Part shown: one piece after another, positions 19,219-28,806 of the stretch
Layout of the letters: every line of letters begins with the position of its first letter
How positions within the stretch are numbered: the first letter of the stretch is position 1
DNA from: Methylocystis sp.
GTDB lineage: Bacteria; Pseudomonadota; Alphaproteobacteria; Rhizobiales; Beijerinckiaceae
Direction of reading: 5' to 3'
Length of the DNA: 64,000 nucleotides
Assembly (NCBI GenBank): GCA_016178015.1
Contig: JACOUB010000007.1
Location: 62,001-126,000 of the forward strand
Position numbers and translations under genes: made by a program
Notes under the pieces: generated by a model
Told to the model about the DNA's origin: nothing
Database searches by the model: none
What the model saw: the letters and a program-made list of their open reading frames with translations, nothing else

Positions 19219-20025
19219 ATGGCGCCCTCCCGCTATTGGACCGACCTTACGACGCGAGACTTCCGCGACCTCGACATGGCCAGCGTCATCGCGGTGCTGC
19301 CGGTGGCGGCGGTGGAGCAGCACGGCCCGCATCTGCCCGTCGGGGTCGACGCGCAGATCATGCAGGGCTGTCTCGAGCGCGTCGTCGAGCGCCTGCCCGA
19401 CGATCTCGGCGCGCTGTTCCTGCCGATCCAGACCATCGGCGTCTCGTTGGAGCACCGTGACTTTCCGGGCACGCTGACGCTTTCCCATCAAACCGCGCGG
19501 CGCGTTCTTATCGAGATCGGCGAGTGCGTGGCGCGCGCCGGCTGCCGCAAGCTCGTGCTGTTGAATTCGCATGGCGGCAATGCGCCGTTGCTTGCGCAAG
19601 TCGCGCTCGACTTGCGCGCGCGCTGCGAGATGCTGGCGGTGACCTGCTCATGGAGCAGGTTCGGCTATCCCGATGGGCTGTTCGGCGAAGACGAGCAAAA
19701 GCACGGCATTCACGGCGGCGAAATCGAGACCTCGCTGATGCTGGCCTTCCGTCCCGAGCTCGTCGACATGGCGCGCGCCGAGCATTTTAGGCCCGCGAGC
19801 CACACGTTCGAGCGCGATTTCACTTGGCTGCGCGCCGACCGCCCGATCGGCTTCGGTTGGATGGCGCAAGACCTCTCGCCCGCCGGCGCCATGGGCGACG
19901 CTTCGAGCGCCGACGCCGGCCGCGGCGAGGCGGCGGCCGATTACTGGGCCACCGCCTTCATCGAATTGCTGCGCGACGTCGAGGCGTTCGATGTGGCGCG
20001 GTTAGCGGCTCGGCCGCAAGACTAA
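19219..20025 (+). CDS. Creatininase family protein
   Basis: VIAVLPVAAVEQHGPHLPVGVDAQI...LVLLNSHGGNAPLLAQVALDLRAR...HGIHGGEIETSLMLAF. Confidence 0.9.
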   Translation: MAPSRYWTDLTTRDFRDLDMASVIAVLPVAAVEQHGPHLPVGVDAQIMQGCLERVVERLPDDLGALFLPIQTIGVSLEHRDFPGTLTLSHQTARRVLIEIGECVARAGCRKLVLLNSHGGNAPLLAQVALDLRARCEMLAVTCSWSRFGYPDGLFGEDEQKHGIHGGEIETSLMLAFRPELVDMARAEHFRPASHTFERDFTWLRADRPIGFGWMAQDLSPAGAMGDASSADAGRGEAAADYWATAFIELLRDVEAFDVARLAARPQD

Positions 20026-20031
20026 GCTGTA

Positions 20032-20087
20032 GAGCGGGCCTGAAGGCCCGCGGTCCGGACCCCAGGACCGCGAGGCTTCAGCCTCGC
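20032..20087. repeat. REP-like palindrome (CCTGAAGGC-GCGGTCC core)
   Basis: gagcgggcctgaaggcccgcggtccggaccccaggaccgcgaggcttcagcctcgc. Confidence 0.75.
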
Positions 20088-20094
20088 ATAAAAC

Positions 20095-21660
20095 TCACGG
20101 CGCGGTCCAAGGATAAGTCCAGGTTTCCGTCAAGGTGCGCGCGCCGGCGCGCAGAAAGGCGCGCAGATCGGCGGTCTGCCCGGGTTTGGCCGCCACGTCG
20201 AACATGGCGCGCAAGCCGCCGACATGCGGATTGGCGACGACGCCGGAGCGCAAAATCTCGCCGTTCGTCGCGGTGGCGACCAGTTCGACCCGAGCCGGAT
20301 CGGCGACATAAGAAGCGAGATCGCCGCCCGCAAAATCGATGAGGAAGCGTTGCGTGTTAGGGGCTGCCGGCTCCATGGAGCCGAGCGCGTGGGCCGGCGT
20401 CTCGAATGTGTTCACCGCGCGTCCGTTGGGGGAAAGACGCGCCAGCTCGAGGCCTGAGGCGATGCGATAAGCATAGACGAAAGGCTTGCCGGGCTCGAGA
20501 GGCGTCGCTCCGATCCAACTCACGACGACATTGTCATTGGCCTCGTCGGCGGTCGGAAACTCCACCAGCTCGACCTTGCCCTCGCCCCAATTGCCCTGCG
20601 GTTCGACGAAATAGCTCGGACGCAGTTCATAGGAGAGATCGAGGTCCTGATAAGACTCGAAATTGCGGTCGCGCTGCAGCAGTCCGAATCCCTGAGTGTC
20701 TTTGCCCAGAAAATCGGAGATCCGCATCTCGCCCGGATTGCTCAACGGACGCCAGATCCATTCGCCCGCGCCGGAGCGAATCAGCAGACCGTCCGAATCG
20801 TGAAGCTCGGTGCGAAAGCCATCGTGAACGCGATGGTCGTTTTCGCCGGTCAGATACATGGAGGTGAGCGGCGCCAGGCCGAATTTGGCGTTGGCGCGGC
20901 GGGGAAACAGCGTCGCTTCGACGTCGAGAACGCTCTCCTCGCCCACGGCAAGATCGAACCGCAGGGCGCCGGTCGCCGCCTCGCCGTCGAGCAGCGCATA
21001 GATGGTGGCGCGATTGCCGCCCGCCTGCGGCGTTTCGATCCAGAATTCGCGGAAGAACGGGAACGTCTCGTTCCCGGTCCCCGCCTCCACGCACAGCGCG
21101 CGTGCGGAAAGTCCATATTTCTGGCCGCGTCCCAGGAAGCGGAAATAGCTCGCGCCGAGGAAGGAGACGACCTCGTCGTAAACATGCGGATCGTTGACCG
21201 GATAATGCAAGCGAAAGCCGCTAAAGCCAGTGTTGACGGGCAAAGGCGCGTCGAGCTTGGTGCGTCCATAGTCGAACAGCGCCACGGAATAAGGAACGGG
21301 CGTCGCGATGCCGTCGCGGATCGTGTTCACCGTCACCGGGCGCTGGTAGAGAAAACCAAGGTGGAAGGTCTGGAGACGGAACGATCCTTCGGGGCCCGCC
21401 GGCAGCGCGCGGTCGGGCCTGAACCTGATGTCGCGCCACGCGTCATAATCGAGTTTGCCGAGCCCGTCGGGCAGGCGCGGCGGCGCGGCCTCGAACGGGG
21501 CGCCGGCGAGATCGCGGGCGCGGCGCAGCACGTCTTCGAAGCCAAAGCGTGGAAAAGAATTGCTCATGGACGTCTCCGCCAAGGCGCGGCCGAGACCGGC
21601 TCGAGAAGCGCCTGTGGCGACCATCGCGCCGAGCAGATTGCGGCGTGTGAGATAGGGCAT
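20095..21660 (-). CDS. Glucan biosynthesis protein (MdoG/OpgG-OpgD family)
   Basis: Tat-like MPYLTRRNLLGAMVATGAS; FGFEDVLRRARDLAGAPFE...LGKLDYDAWRDIRFRPDRALPAG...FHLGFLYQRPVTVN. Confidence 0.9.
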   Translation of the reverse strand: MPYLTRRNLLGAMVATGASRAGLGRALAETSMSNSFPRFGFEDVLRRARDLAGAPFEAAPPRLPDGLGKLDYDAWRDIRFRPDRALPAGPEGSFRLQTFHLGFLYQRPVTVNTIRDGIATPVPYSVALFDYGRTKLDAPLPVNTGFSGFRLHYPVNDPHVYDEVVSFLGASYFRFLGRGQKYGLSARALCVEAGTGNETFPFFREFWIETPQAGGNRATIYALLDGEAATGALRFDLAVGEESVLDVEATLFPRRANAKFGLAPLTSMYLTGENDHRVHDGFRTELHDSDGLLIRSGAGEWIWRPLSNPGEMRISDFLGKDTQGFGLLQRDRNFESYQDLDLSYELRPSYFVEPQGNWGEGKVELVEFPTADEANDNVVVSWIGATPLEPGKPFVYAYRIASGLELARLSPNGRAVNTFETPAHALGSMEPAAPNTQRFLIDFAGGDLASYVADPARVELVATATNGEILRSGVVANPHVGGLRAMFDVAAKPGQTADLRAFLRAGARTLTETWTYPWTAP

Positions 21661-21969
21661 GGATGCCGGTTCCGAAAGCGCTGATCCTCGGCGCCGCGGC
21701 TACGGCCTTCGACGGATCAGGATGTTGAGACGCCGCCCGAACGCTGAGGCGCGCGCCTCGCCATGGATACGACAATCCTGCCTAGCTCGCTTCGCTTGCT
21801 CCCGCAAGACGCCAGCCCACGTCATTGCGCAAGGGCGATGGGCGACCCTTCGCAAACCGGTAACCATAAATTCGGGGCAAGTCTGTGGCGGGGCCAAAAA
21901 ACCTCTTGTCATTCCTGCAAACGCGCGTATTTAGTGAGTTGCCCAAATCGCACGTGCCTGTGGTCGTGT

Positions 21970-22115
21970 GTCGGTCGGCGGAGTTCCGGACAAGAGGCCG
22001 GTCAACCGCCGGAACGTAACCGGCAGCCGGAGGCGAACCGGCGAACTCCGCCTGAGCGGAGGATCGCGACTTAAAGCAACGACGGACCGGGCTTTTTTGG
22101 TCTCTGTCGGCCCTC
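21970..22115 (+). ncRNA. Structured leader upstream of the decarboxylase gene; candidate alphaproteobacterial speF leader RNA
   Basis: Closing pairing ggcggagtt (21977-21985) with aactccgcc (22044-22052); internal gttccgg (21983-21989)/ccggaac (22009-22015) and CCGG-rich arms; located ~310 bp upstream of an ODC-type gene. Confidence 0.55.
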
Positions 22116-22426
22116 CAAAGGTCGACTTACCGAAGAGGCTTGTCTTTCTTGCCGGGCGTGCGGAAAGGGATCATCCCCTTCCAATCGATGGCTACCCCAG
22201 TCGAATCACATGTCCGCAGCGGCGTGTGCCATTCGGCGTCCGGCTAGCCTACGGCGCATCACCCGATCGCCAAGACGCCGCGATGCGAGCGGCGTGGCGG
22301 CGATCATGGATGACAGTCGTTTGCCGCTCGTCGCGTCTCCATCGCGCGCGTGCGGCGCTGCGTCCATCGAAGCTGTTGGCCAATTCGGCGCAGGCTACGC
22401 CTGCGCCCTTCGTTGGGGATGCCGCG

Positions 22427-23569
22427 ATGACCGATCGTATCCTGGAATTTCTCGACGCTCGCCGACGCGAGGGCCGCGACTGTGGCCCCTGCCTCGTCCT
22501 CGACCTCGACGTGGTGCGCGACAACTACCTCGGCTTCGCCAAGGCGTTGCCCGACACGCGCGTTTTTTACGCCGTGAAGGCCAATCCCGCGCCGGAAGTG
22601 CTGTCTCTGTTGGTGCGTCTCGGTTCATGCTTCGACACGGCGTCCATCGTCGAGATCGAGCAAGCGCTGGCCGCCGGCGCCACCCCCGACCGCATCAGCT
22701 ACGGCAACACGATCAAGAAGGAGCGCGACATCGCGCGAGCCTTCGCGCTGGGCGTGCGCCTGTTCGCCGTCGATTGCGTCGCGGAAGTCGAGAAGATCGC
22801 CCGCGCCGCGCCCGGCGCCAAGGTCTTCTGCCGCATCTTGTGCGATGGAACGGGAGCGGAATGGCCGCTGTCGCGCAAGTTCGGCTGCGCGCCCGAGATG
22901 GCGGCGAGCGTGCTCGAATGCGCGCACCGGCTCGGACTCGCAGCGCATGGGGTGTCGTTCCATGTCGGATCGCAGCAGCGCAATCCGCGCCGGTGGGACG
23001 GCGCGCTGAAGGCGGCCGCGAACATCTTCCGCGATCTGGCGGAGCGCGGGATCAACCTGCAGATGGTCAATCTCGGCGGCGGCTTCCCGACGAGATACTT
23101 AAAGAACGTGCCGGCGATCAGGACTTACGGTCAGGCGATCCTGCGCGGACTCGCCAAGCATTTCGGCAACCGCATCCCCGAGACCATCATCGAGCCGGGC
23201 CGCGGCATGGTTGGCAACGCCGGCGTGATCGAAGCGGAAGTGGTGCTGGTCTCGCGAAAGTCCGAAGACGATCCGCTGCGCTGGGTCTATCTCGACATCG
23301 GCAAGTTCAATGGTCTCGCCGAGACCGCCGACGAGATGATCCGCTATCCCATTCGCACCGAGGCGGACGGCGCCGCGACCGCCCCGTGCGTCGTCGCCGG
23401 GCCGAGCTGCGATTCGATCGACGTGCTCTACGAGAAGGAGCCTTATTTCCTTCCCGTGAGCTTGGAGATCGGCGCAAAAGTGCTGATCGAGGGAACAGGC
23501 GCCTATACGACGACCTACTCGTCGGTGGGGTTCAATGGGTTCCCGCCGCTCGAATCCTTCGTGATCTGA
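22427..23569 (+). CDS. Ornithine/lysine/diaminopimelate-type PLP (fold III) decarboxylase, probably ornithine decarboxylase
   Basis: PCLVLDLDVVRDNYLGFAKALPDTRVFYAVKANPAPEVLSLLVRLGSCFDTASIVEIE...LGGGFPTRY...EPGRGMVGNAGV...GPSCDSIDVLYEK. Confidence 0.9.
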   Translation: MTDRILEFLDARRREGRDCGPCLVLDLDVVRDNYLGFAKALPDTRVFYAVKANPAPEVLSLLVRLGSCFDTASIVEIEQALAAGATPDRISYGNTIKKERDIARAFALGVRLFAVDCVAEVEKIARAAPGAKVFCRILCDGTGAEWPLSRKFGCAPEMAASVLECAHRLGLAAHGVSFHVGSQQRNPRRWDGALKAAANIFRDLAERGINLQMVNLGGGFPTRYLKNVPAIRTYGQAILRGLAKHFGNRIPETIIEPGRGMVGNAGVIEAEVVLVSRKSEDDPLRWVYLDIGKFNGLAETADEMIRYPIRTEADGAATAPCVVAGPSCDSIDVLYEKEPYFLPVSLEIGAKVLIEGTGAYTTTYSSVGFNGFPPLESFVI

Positions 23570-23576
23570 CATGGCG

Positions 23577-23665
23577 GGTTTCCTTCTCCCGCGAAGCGGG
23601 AGAGGGTGGCTCGACGAAGTCGAGACGGGTGAAGGCGGGACGATCGACCCTCATCCCTCATGCTT
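23577..23665. repeat. REP-like intergenic repeat
   Basis: ccttctcccgcgaagcgggagagggtggctcgacgaagtcgagacgggtgaagg; same family as the 1575-1715 repeat. Confidence 0.6.
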
Positions 23666-23756
23666 GGACGAGCGTTCCGGCCCGCGCTGCGAGCGCGATT
23701 TGGTCGAACCGTTCGGGCGATGTCGCAAGGAGTCGCTCCGCGCACGCCGCCCAAGG

Positions 23757-23905
23757 CTAGTGGCCTGCGTCAGCCAAATTGATGGGTATTTGTGCGAGCC
23801 TGAAGGCTCGCGGTCCAAGAGCGGCCCTGGACCGCGAGCCTTCAGGCTCGCAAATCGAACCCACCCTCCAGCGCACCCTTCATTTTACGTGACGCGGGCC
23901 ACTAG
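23757..23905 (+). mobile_element. MITE-like repeat copy 2 (149 bp, both ends intact)
   Basis: ctagtggcctgcgtcagcc...gtgacgcgggccactag terminal inverted repeats around a gcgagcctgaaggctcgcggtcc palindrome. Confidence 0.88.
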
Positions 23906-24126
23906 CCGCCCCACAACGTGGGCGCCGGTGTACAGCAAAACAGCGCCTGGCGACCCTTAATCGGATTTGAGGCATGAACGGTCGGAAATTCGAGTTTCTC
24001 CGACGTGGGGGCAGTTCTCTCAATCAGCGGCGCTCGTCGAGACACGCCAACCAAATCAATTCCATCGTCCGGTCACCATATGGTCGCCAAAACCAGATCG
24101 ACCTCAAGCGTCACGATGTTAAACCT

Positions 24127-24182
24127 TTGATTTCCTTGGTGGGCGCACAAGGGCTCGAACCTTGGACCCGCTGATTAAGAGT
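24127..24182. repeat. attL-like 56-bp direct repeat (tRNA-Lys 3' fragment)
   Basis: ttgatttccttggtgggcgcacaagggctcgaaccttggacccgctgattaagagt is identical to 32616-32671. Confidence 0.95.
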
Positions 24183-24346
24183 TTGATGGTTGACGTTTTC
24201 TCACGATTTCCACAAATTTCATAACCTATCGTATTACATGATTTCATTGCCTATCATGTTTACCATTGATTTCTGGTAAGCGATGGCGTTATCTTTTTCC
24301 TGCTTACCGGCTGCTTACCGGAGCCGAAAAAACAGCGGGGCGGGAC

Positions 24347-25636
24347 ATGCCACGGGGCCGGATCACGAAACGAGCGGTTGACGCACTGAAATGCCCAACG
24401 GGCCGGGACCGCGATTTTCTGTGGGACGATGCGCTCGCCGGCTTTGGCGTCGCCGCCTTCCCCACGGGGCGCAAGGTCTATGTCGCGCAGTTTCGCAAGG
24501 ATGGTCGCTCCCGCCGCGTCGCCATCGGCGAGCACGGGCGCTTGACGCCGGACGAAGCCCGCTCGCAGGCGAAGACCATCCTCGGCGCCGTTGAGACGGG
24601 CGCGGACCCCATCGCCGAACGGCGGGCCGCGCGCGAGGTGCGGACCTTCAAGGCTGTCGCCGACGATTTCCTGACCCTTCACGTCGCGACCAAGCGCAAG
24701 AACCGCACGGGCGAAGAATATAGCAATCTCTTGCAAGCCCATGTTCTGCCCGCCATTGGATCGAAGCGCATTCTGGACGTGCGGCGCGCCGACGTGGCGC
24801 GGCTGCATGGCAAGATGCGGGAAACGCCCTATCAAGCCAATCGCGCGCTTGCGCTTGTTTCCGCCATTTGGAATTGGGCGGCTCGCCGGGACGAAGTGGC
24901 GCTAGCCGACAATCCGGCGCGAGCAACTGAACGCTATCCCGAACAAGGGCGCGAGCGCTTCTTGACCAGCGAAGAGCTCGCCCGGCTCGGCGATGCGCTA
25001 CGGGACGCCGAGACGATCGGGCTCGCTTGGGACATTGACGAGACGAAGCCGGGGGCGAAGCATCTGCCACGGGAATCGAACCGCCGCCGCGTTCTGGACC
25101 CGTTCGCGGTCGGGGCGCTTCGGCTTTTGATCCTTACCGGCGCACGGCTTCGCGAGATTTTGGACGCGCGATGGTCGCAAGTCGATTTGGAGCGCGGCGT
25201 CATCTTCCTCGCGGACTCCAAGACAGGCCGGAAACCAATCTATCTCTCAGCCGCCGCGCAAGCCGTTCTGGCAAGCCTCCCGCGTATCGAGGGCAACCCG
25301 CACATTGTCGCCGGCGCGAAGGACGGCGCGCCGCGCGCGGACCTCAAGAAGCCGTGGCGCGCCGTGACCCGCGCCGCTGGCCTTGATGGCGTCCGGCTGC
25401 ACGATCTTCGCCATTCCTTCGCGAGCTTCGGCGCTGGCGCGTCGTTGGGCCTCCCGATCATCGGCAAGCTCTTGGGCCATTCCCAGGCCGCGACAACGCA
25501 TCGCTATGCGCATCTCGACGCGGACCCGTTGCGCCGCGCGGTCGATACGATCGGCGCGACGATCGCGGCGGCGATGGACGGCGGCAAGGGCGGGGACATT
25601 GTGCCATTAAAGAAAACGGGCGGGCGTTCCGCCTGA
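24347..25636 (+). CDS. int: Tyrosine recombinase/integrase (DUF4102 arm-binding domain, P4-like)
   Basis: MPRGRITKRAVDALKCPTGRDRDFLWDDALAGFGVAAFPTGRKVYVAQFRKDGRSRRVAIGEHG...LRLLILTGARLREILDARWSQVDLERG...RLHDLRHSFASFGAG...LLGHSQAATTHRYAHL. Confidence 0.95.
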   Translation: MPRGRITKRAVDALKCPTGRDRDFLWDDALAGFGVAAFPTGRKVYVAQFRKDGRSRRVAIGEHGRLTPDEARSQAKTILGAVETGADPIAERRAAREVRTFKAVADDFLTLHVATKRKNRTGEEYSNLLQAHVLPAIGSKRILDVRRADVARLHGKMRETPYQANRALALVSAIWNWAARRDEVALADNPARATERYPEQGRERFLTSEELARLGDALRDAETIGLAWDIDETKPGAKHLPRESNRRRVLDPFAVGALRLLILTGARLREILDARWSQVDLERGVIFLADSKTGRKPIYLSAAAQAVLASLPRIEGNPHIVAGAKDGAPRADLKKPWRAVTRAAGLDGVRLHDLRHSFASFGAGASLGLPIIGKLLGHSQAATTHRYAHLDADPLRRAVDTIGATIAAAMDGGKGGDIVPLKKTGGRSA

Positions 25637-25703
25637 TGCGACGCGCGGGGATAGGCCGGCCAGCCGACAAGCGAGCAAGCTCACTCGTTTCCGCGCGCTC
25701 CAT

Positions 25704-26567
25704 GTGAGCAATCACGGGACGCGCGCGAGAATGGGAAAAAAGAAGGACAGCCACCCGTATCAACAATTGATAGAAGGTCCCGTTTTTGAGCGGTGCGTTG
25801 ATCCGACGACCGGCGGCGTGAGGCTTCAACATCGGGGGTATTGTCGAGCGATCAACGGGCGACCTTATGGGAGCCTTGCGGCTGATTGGCTTTCGCGAAT
25901 TGAGTCCCATGCGCGTACGCCGATCAGCCACGATTTGCGGAAGGTCCTAGAATTGGTTCTGACCAATTACATCAGAGACAGGGCGGGCGAGCTTGCCGCT
26001 ATTCCTTGGCGCGATAAAGACCGAGGGCTTTTCGATGGATTGGAGGCTATAGATAGGGCTGCGAGGGCTTTGCTGGCAGCCGCCGACAAGGCCGGCCCGG
26101 CGACGGGATATATTTGGCAACGCTTGGAGCAAATCGAGGACCCTCATTTTTCCCGCGAGGAACAACCGAAGTTTTTCCGCGATGAATTTTATCCGCAACT
26201 GACGCAACTGATTAGGCGCACTCACCTCTTGCTTCCGGAACTGATGGCCGAGAAAAAGCGCGGCGACGCGTTGCAAATTGGGAACGCGTGGGGGAATTTC
26301 GTGTATGGGATTGCAAATCTCTACCAAGACATGGGCGGGGAAATCAAAGTCACGAAGCTGTCCAGCGCGAATCGAGATACGCAACAGCCGTCAGCCTTCA
26401 CGGGATTTGCTCATGCCGCGATGCTCGAAGTCCCTCGTGATTTGCGAGAGCACGCGCCGGGTGGCGAAACAAGTGTTGAAACATTTTCCGACGCATTGTC
26501 GGACGAAATCTCGGCGCAGAAGAAACAAGGGGTTTTGCGCGCGCGCCGTCGCGACAAATCCCCTTAG
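25704..26567 (+). CDS. Hypothetical protein of the integrative element
   Basis: Long ORF, 287 aa, in the integrase orientation; no family recognised. Confidence 0.6.
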   Translation: MSNHGTRARMGKKKDSHPYQQLIEGPVFERCVDPTTGGVRLQHRGYCRAINGRPYGSLAADWLSRIESHARTPISHDLRKVLELVLTNYIRDRAGELAAIPWRDKDRGLFDGLEAIDRAARALLAAADKAGPATGYIWQRLEQIEDPHFSREEQPKFFRDEFYPQLTQLIRRTHLLLPELMAEKKRGDALQIGNAWGNFVYGIANLYQDMGGEIKVTKLSSANRDTQQPSAFTGFAHAAMLEVPRDLREHAPGGETSVETFSDALSDEISAQKKQGVLRARRRDKSP

Positions 26568-26623
26568 CGCTGCGGGGGCACCAAGTATACCTAAGCAGCT
26601 ACCCCGTTCACTGGAGGTAGCCA

Positions 26624-26845
26624 ATGGATACACGATTTTTGCGGCCTTGCGACGCGGCCGAATATCTTCGCGGGCGATACGGACACGGCTCGGCACGGAC
26701 CCTTGCGAAGTTGCGTAGCGTCGGCGGCGGGCCAGAGTTCCGCCGCATCGGGCGAATCGTCGTCTACGATCCGGCCGCGCTCGACCGCTGGGCGCAATCT
26801 CGCATGAGCCGACCGATGCGCAGCACGTCGGACAAGGCCGCGTGA
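26624..26845 (+). CDS. AlpA/excisionase-like helix-turn-helix protein
   Basis: MDTRFLRPCDAAEYLRGRYGHGSARTLAKLRSVGGGPEFRRIGRIVVYDPAALDRWAQSRM. Confidence 0.8.
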   Translation: MDTRFLRPCDAAEYLRGRYGHGSARTLAKLRSVGGGPEFRRIGRIVVYDPAALDRWAQSRMSRPMRSTSDKAA

Positions 26846-26848
26846 CGG

Positions 26849-27169
26849 ATGCTCGCCCCGAATGCGGAGAGGGCCGCGACCGCGCGATGCGGGAACGACC
26901 CTCAGGATTCCTTGCCTGCCAGCAATGAAGAATCCGTTATCGCAACTTCCCCCAAAAGCCAAGCGGCCAGTGCATTACGCGAAGCCCTGTGCCGCGACGC
27001 CATCGGCGAATACGCGGCGATGTTGTCGGCGATTTCCCTTGCGCTGGTGGAAAGATGCTGGCGGGGGAGCGGGCTCGAAATCGAGGTTGCGCTTCGCCAA
27101 GCGCGCGCCGTGTTGCTCGCGGCCATTGCGACTTACAAAGACCTCGCGGCGTTGGGAGGCGCGCAATGA
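26849..27169 (+). CDS. Hypothetical protein, ATGA overlap with the following gene
   Basis: 106-aa ORF; its TGA overlaps the ATG at 27166. Confidence 0.55.
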   Translation: MLAPNAERAATARCGNDPQDSLPASNEESVIATSPKSQAASALREALCRDAIGEYAAMLSAISLALVERCWRGSGLEIEVALRQARAVLLAAIATYKDLAALGGAQ

Positions 27170-28806
27170 AGACGCCACCTTTTCGCCCGCGCTCGTCCTT
27201 ATCAACGGAAGCGGCTATCGAGTATCGGCGTGAAAGTGAGAGACGGCCTGTGCCGCCCTTGCCGCCGCGCTGGCGCGAGACGACGACCAAGGAGGCGCCT
27301 GGCGCGTTGATCCGCGTCGCGGTGCCGAACCGCGAATCTGCGGCGGCTTGGCCCGCTCCAAAGCCATTGCCGAGCGGCCTTTTGCCCGTCGCGACATTTG
27401 ACGCGGCGTTCCTGCCCGATTGCCTTCGTCCCTGGGTAATGGACATTTCGGACCGGATGCAATGCCCGCCCGATTTTGTCGCCACTCCGGCGATGGTGGC
27501 GCTCGCCGCGACACTTGGCCGAAAGATCGCCATTCGCCCGCAACGGCGCACGGATTGGATAGAGGTTCCGAATCTCTGGGGCTTAATTGTGGGCCGTCCT
27601 GGCGCGATGAAAAGCCCCGCGATGACGGAAGCTCTGAAGCCCCTGCATCGTCTGGAAGCCGACGCCCGCAAGGAAAACGACGACGCGCTTAAGGCGCATG
27701 TGCTTGCGCTCGAATTCCACAAGCTGCGCAAAGACGCGGCCAAGGACGCGGCGCGCAAGACCCTGAAGTCCGGGGGCGAGGCGCAGCTTGATGGGATCGA
27801 ATGCCCGCGCGCGCCAATTGCTCGCCGCCATATCGTCAATGATACGTCTTACGAAGCATTGGGCGAAATTCTCGCAGATAATCCCAATGGGGTTCTGGCG
27901 TTTCGCGACGAATTAGTTTCGCTCTTGAAGACCTTGGACCGGGAGGAATACGCCGCAGCGCGCGGGTTCTTCCTGACCGCTTGGAATGGGACCAGCGGCT
28001 ACACCTTCGACCGGATCATTCGCGGTAAGACCCACATTGAGGCGGCTTGTCTCTCGCTTCTTGGCTCGACGCAACCGGGCCGCATCGCTGAATACATGCG
28101 GCGCGCCGTCGCTGGCGGCACCGGCGACGATGGTCTGATACAGCGGTTTGGATTGCTCGTATGGCCCGATCAATCCCCGGAATGGAAAGAGGTTGACCGC
28201 TACCCTGACACCGCCGCACGTCAAACCGCCTGGGCGACTTTTGAACGTTTTGAGGGTCTCGACCCTAACGCCATCGGCGCGCAGCGCGACGATTATGAGG
28301 CCCTCCCGTTCCTTCGACTCGACGACGCTGCGCAAGGCGTCTTTGGCGATTGGCGCGGCAAATTTGAGAAGCGTCTTCGCGGCGGCGATCTCTCGCCCGC
28401 CCTCGAAAGCCATCTGGCGAAATACCGGAAGCTTGTTCCGGCGCTGGCGCTTATCAATCACCTTGCGGACGGCGGGACAGGCGCGGTTGCGGAAGAGGCG
28501 ATACTGCGGGCCTTGGCGTTTTCCGAATATCTCGAAACCCACGCCAGGCGAGCTTACGCGGCGGGCGGCGAAGCCGAAACGGCGGCGGCGAAGGCGATCC
28601 TGTCGCATATTCGCAACGGCGACCTCGCCGACGGCTTCACGGCTCGGGACGTGCACCAACGCGATTGGGCGAATCTGACCGATCGCGACCAAGTGAAGGC
28701 GGGCCTCGAATTGCTCGCGGACCTTGATTGGCTCGCGCCCCAAACGCACGCCACGGGCGGACGCCCGCGAACGACTTACGCCATCAATCCAAGGGCGATG
28801 GCATGA
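27166..28806 (+). CDS. DUF3987/YfjI-like protein of mobile elements (putative replication/primase-associated)
   Basis: PPDFVATPAMVALAATLGRKIAIRPQRRTDWIEVPNLWGLIVGRPGAMKSPAMTEALKPL...NPNGVLAFRDELVSLLKTLDREEYAAARGFFLTAWNGTSGYTFDRIIRG. Confidence 0.8.
   Translation: MKTPPFRPRSSLSTEAAIEYRRESERRPVPPLPPRWRETTTKEAPGALIRVAVPNRESAAAWPAPKPLPSGLLPVATFDAAFLPDCLRPWVMDISDRMQCPPDFVATPAMVALAATLGRKIAIRPQRRTDWIEVPNLWGLIVGRPGAMKSPAMTEALKPLHRLEADARKENDDALKAHVLALEFHKLRKDAAKDAARKTLKSGGEAQLDGIECPRAPIARRHIVNDTSYEALGEILADNPNGVLAFRDELVSLLKTLDREEYAAARGFFLTAWNGTSGYTFDRIIRGKTHIEAACLSLLGSTQPGRIAEYMRRAVAGGTGDDGLIQRFGLLVWPDQSPEWKEVDRYPDTAARQTAWATFERFEGLDPNAIGAQRDDYEALPFLRLDDAAQGVFGDWRGKFEKRLRGGDLSPALESHLAKYRKLVPALALINHLADGGTGAVAEEAILRALAFSEYLETHARRAYAAGGEAETAAAKAILSHIRNGDLADGFTARDVHQRDWANLTDRDQVKAGLELLADLDWLAPQTHATGGRPRTTYAINPRAMA

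Noticed and set aside
24145-24182. Possible second tRNA-Lys gene
   Set aside because: Only the 3' part of the tRNA is present (no D arm or 5' acceptor strand); explained as the att duplication.
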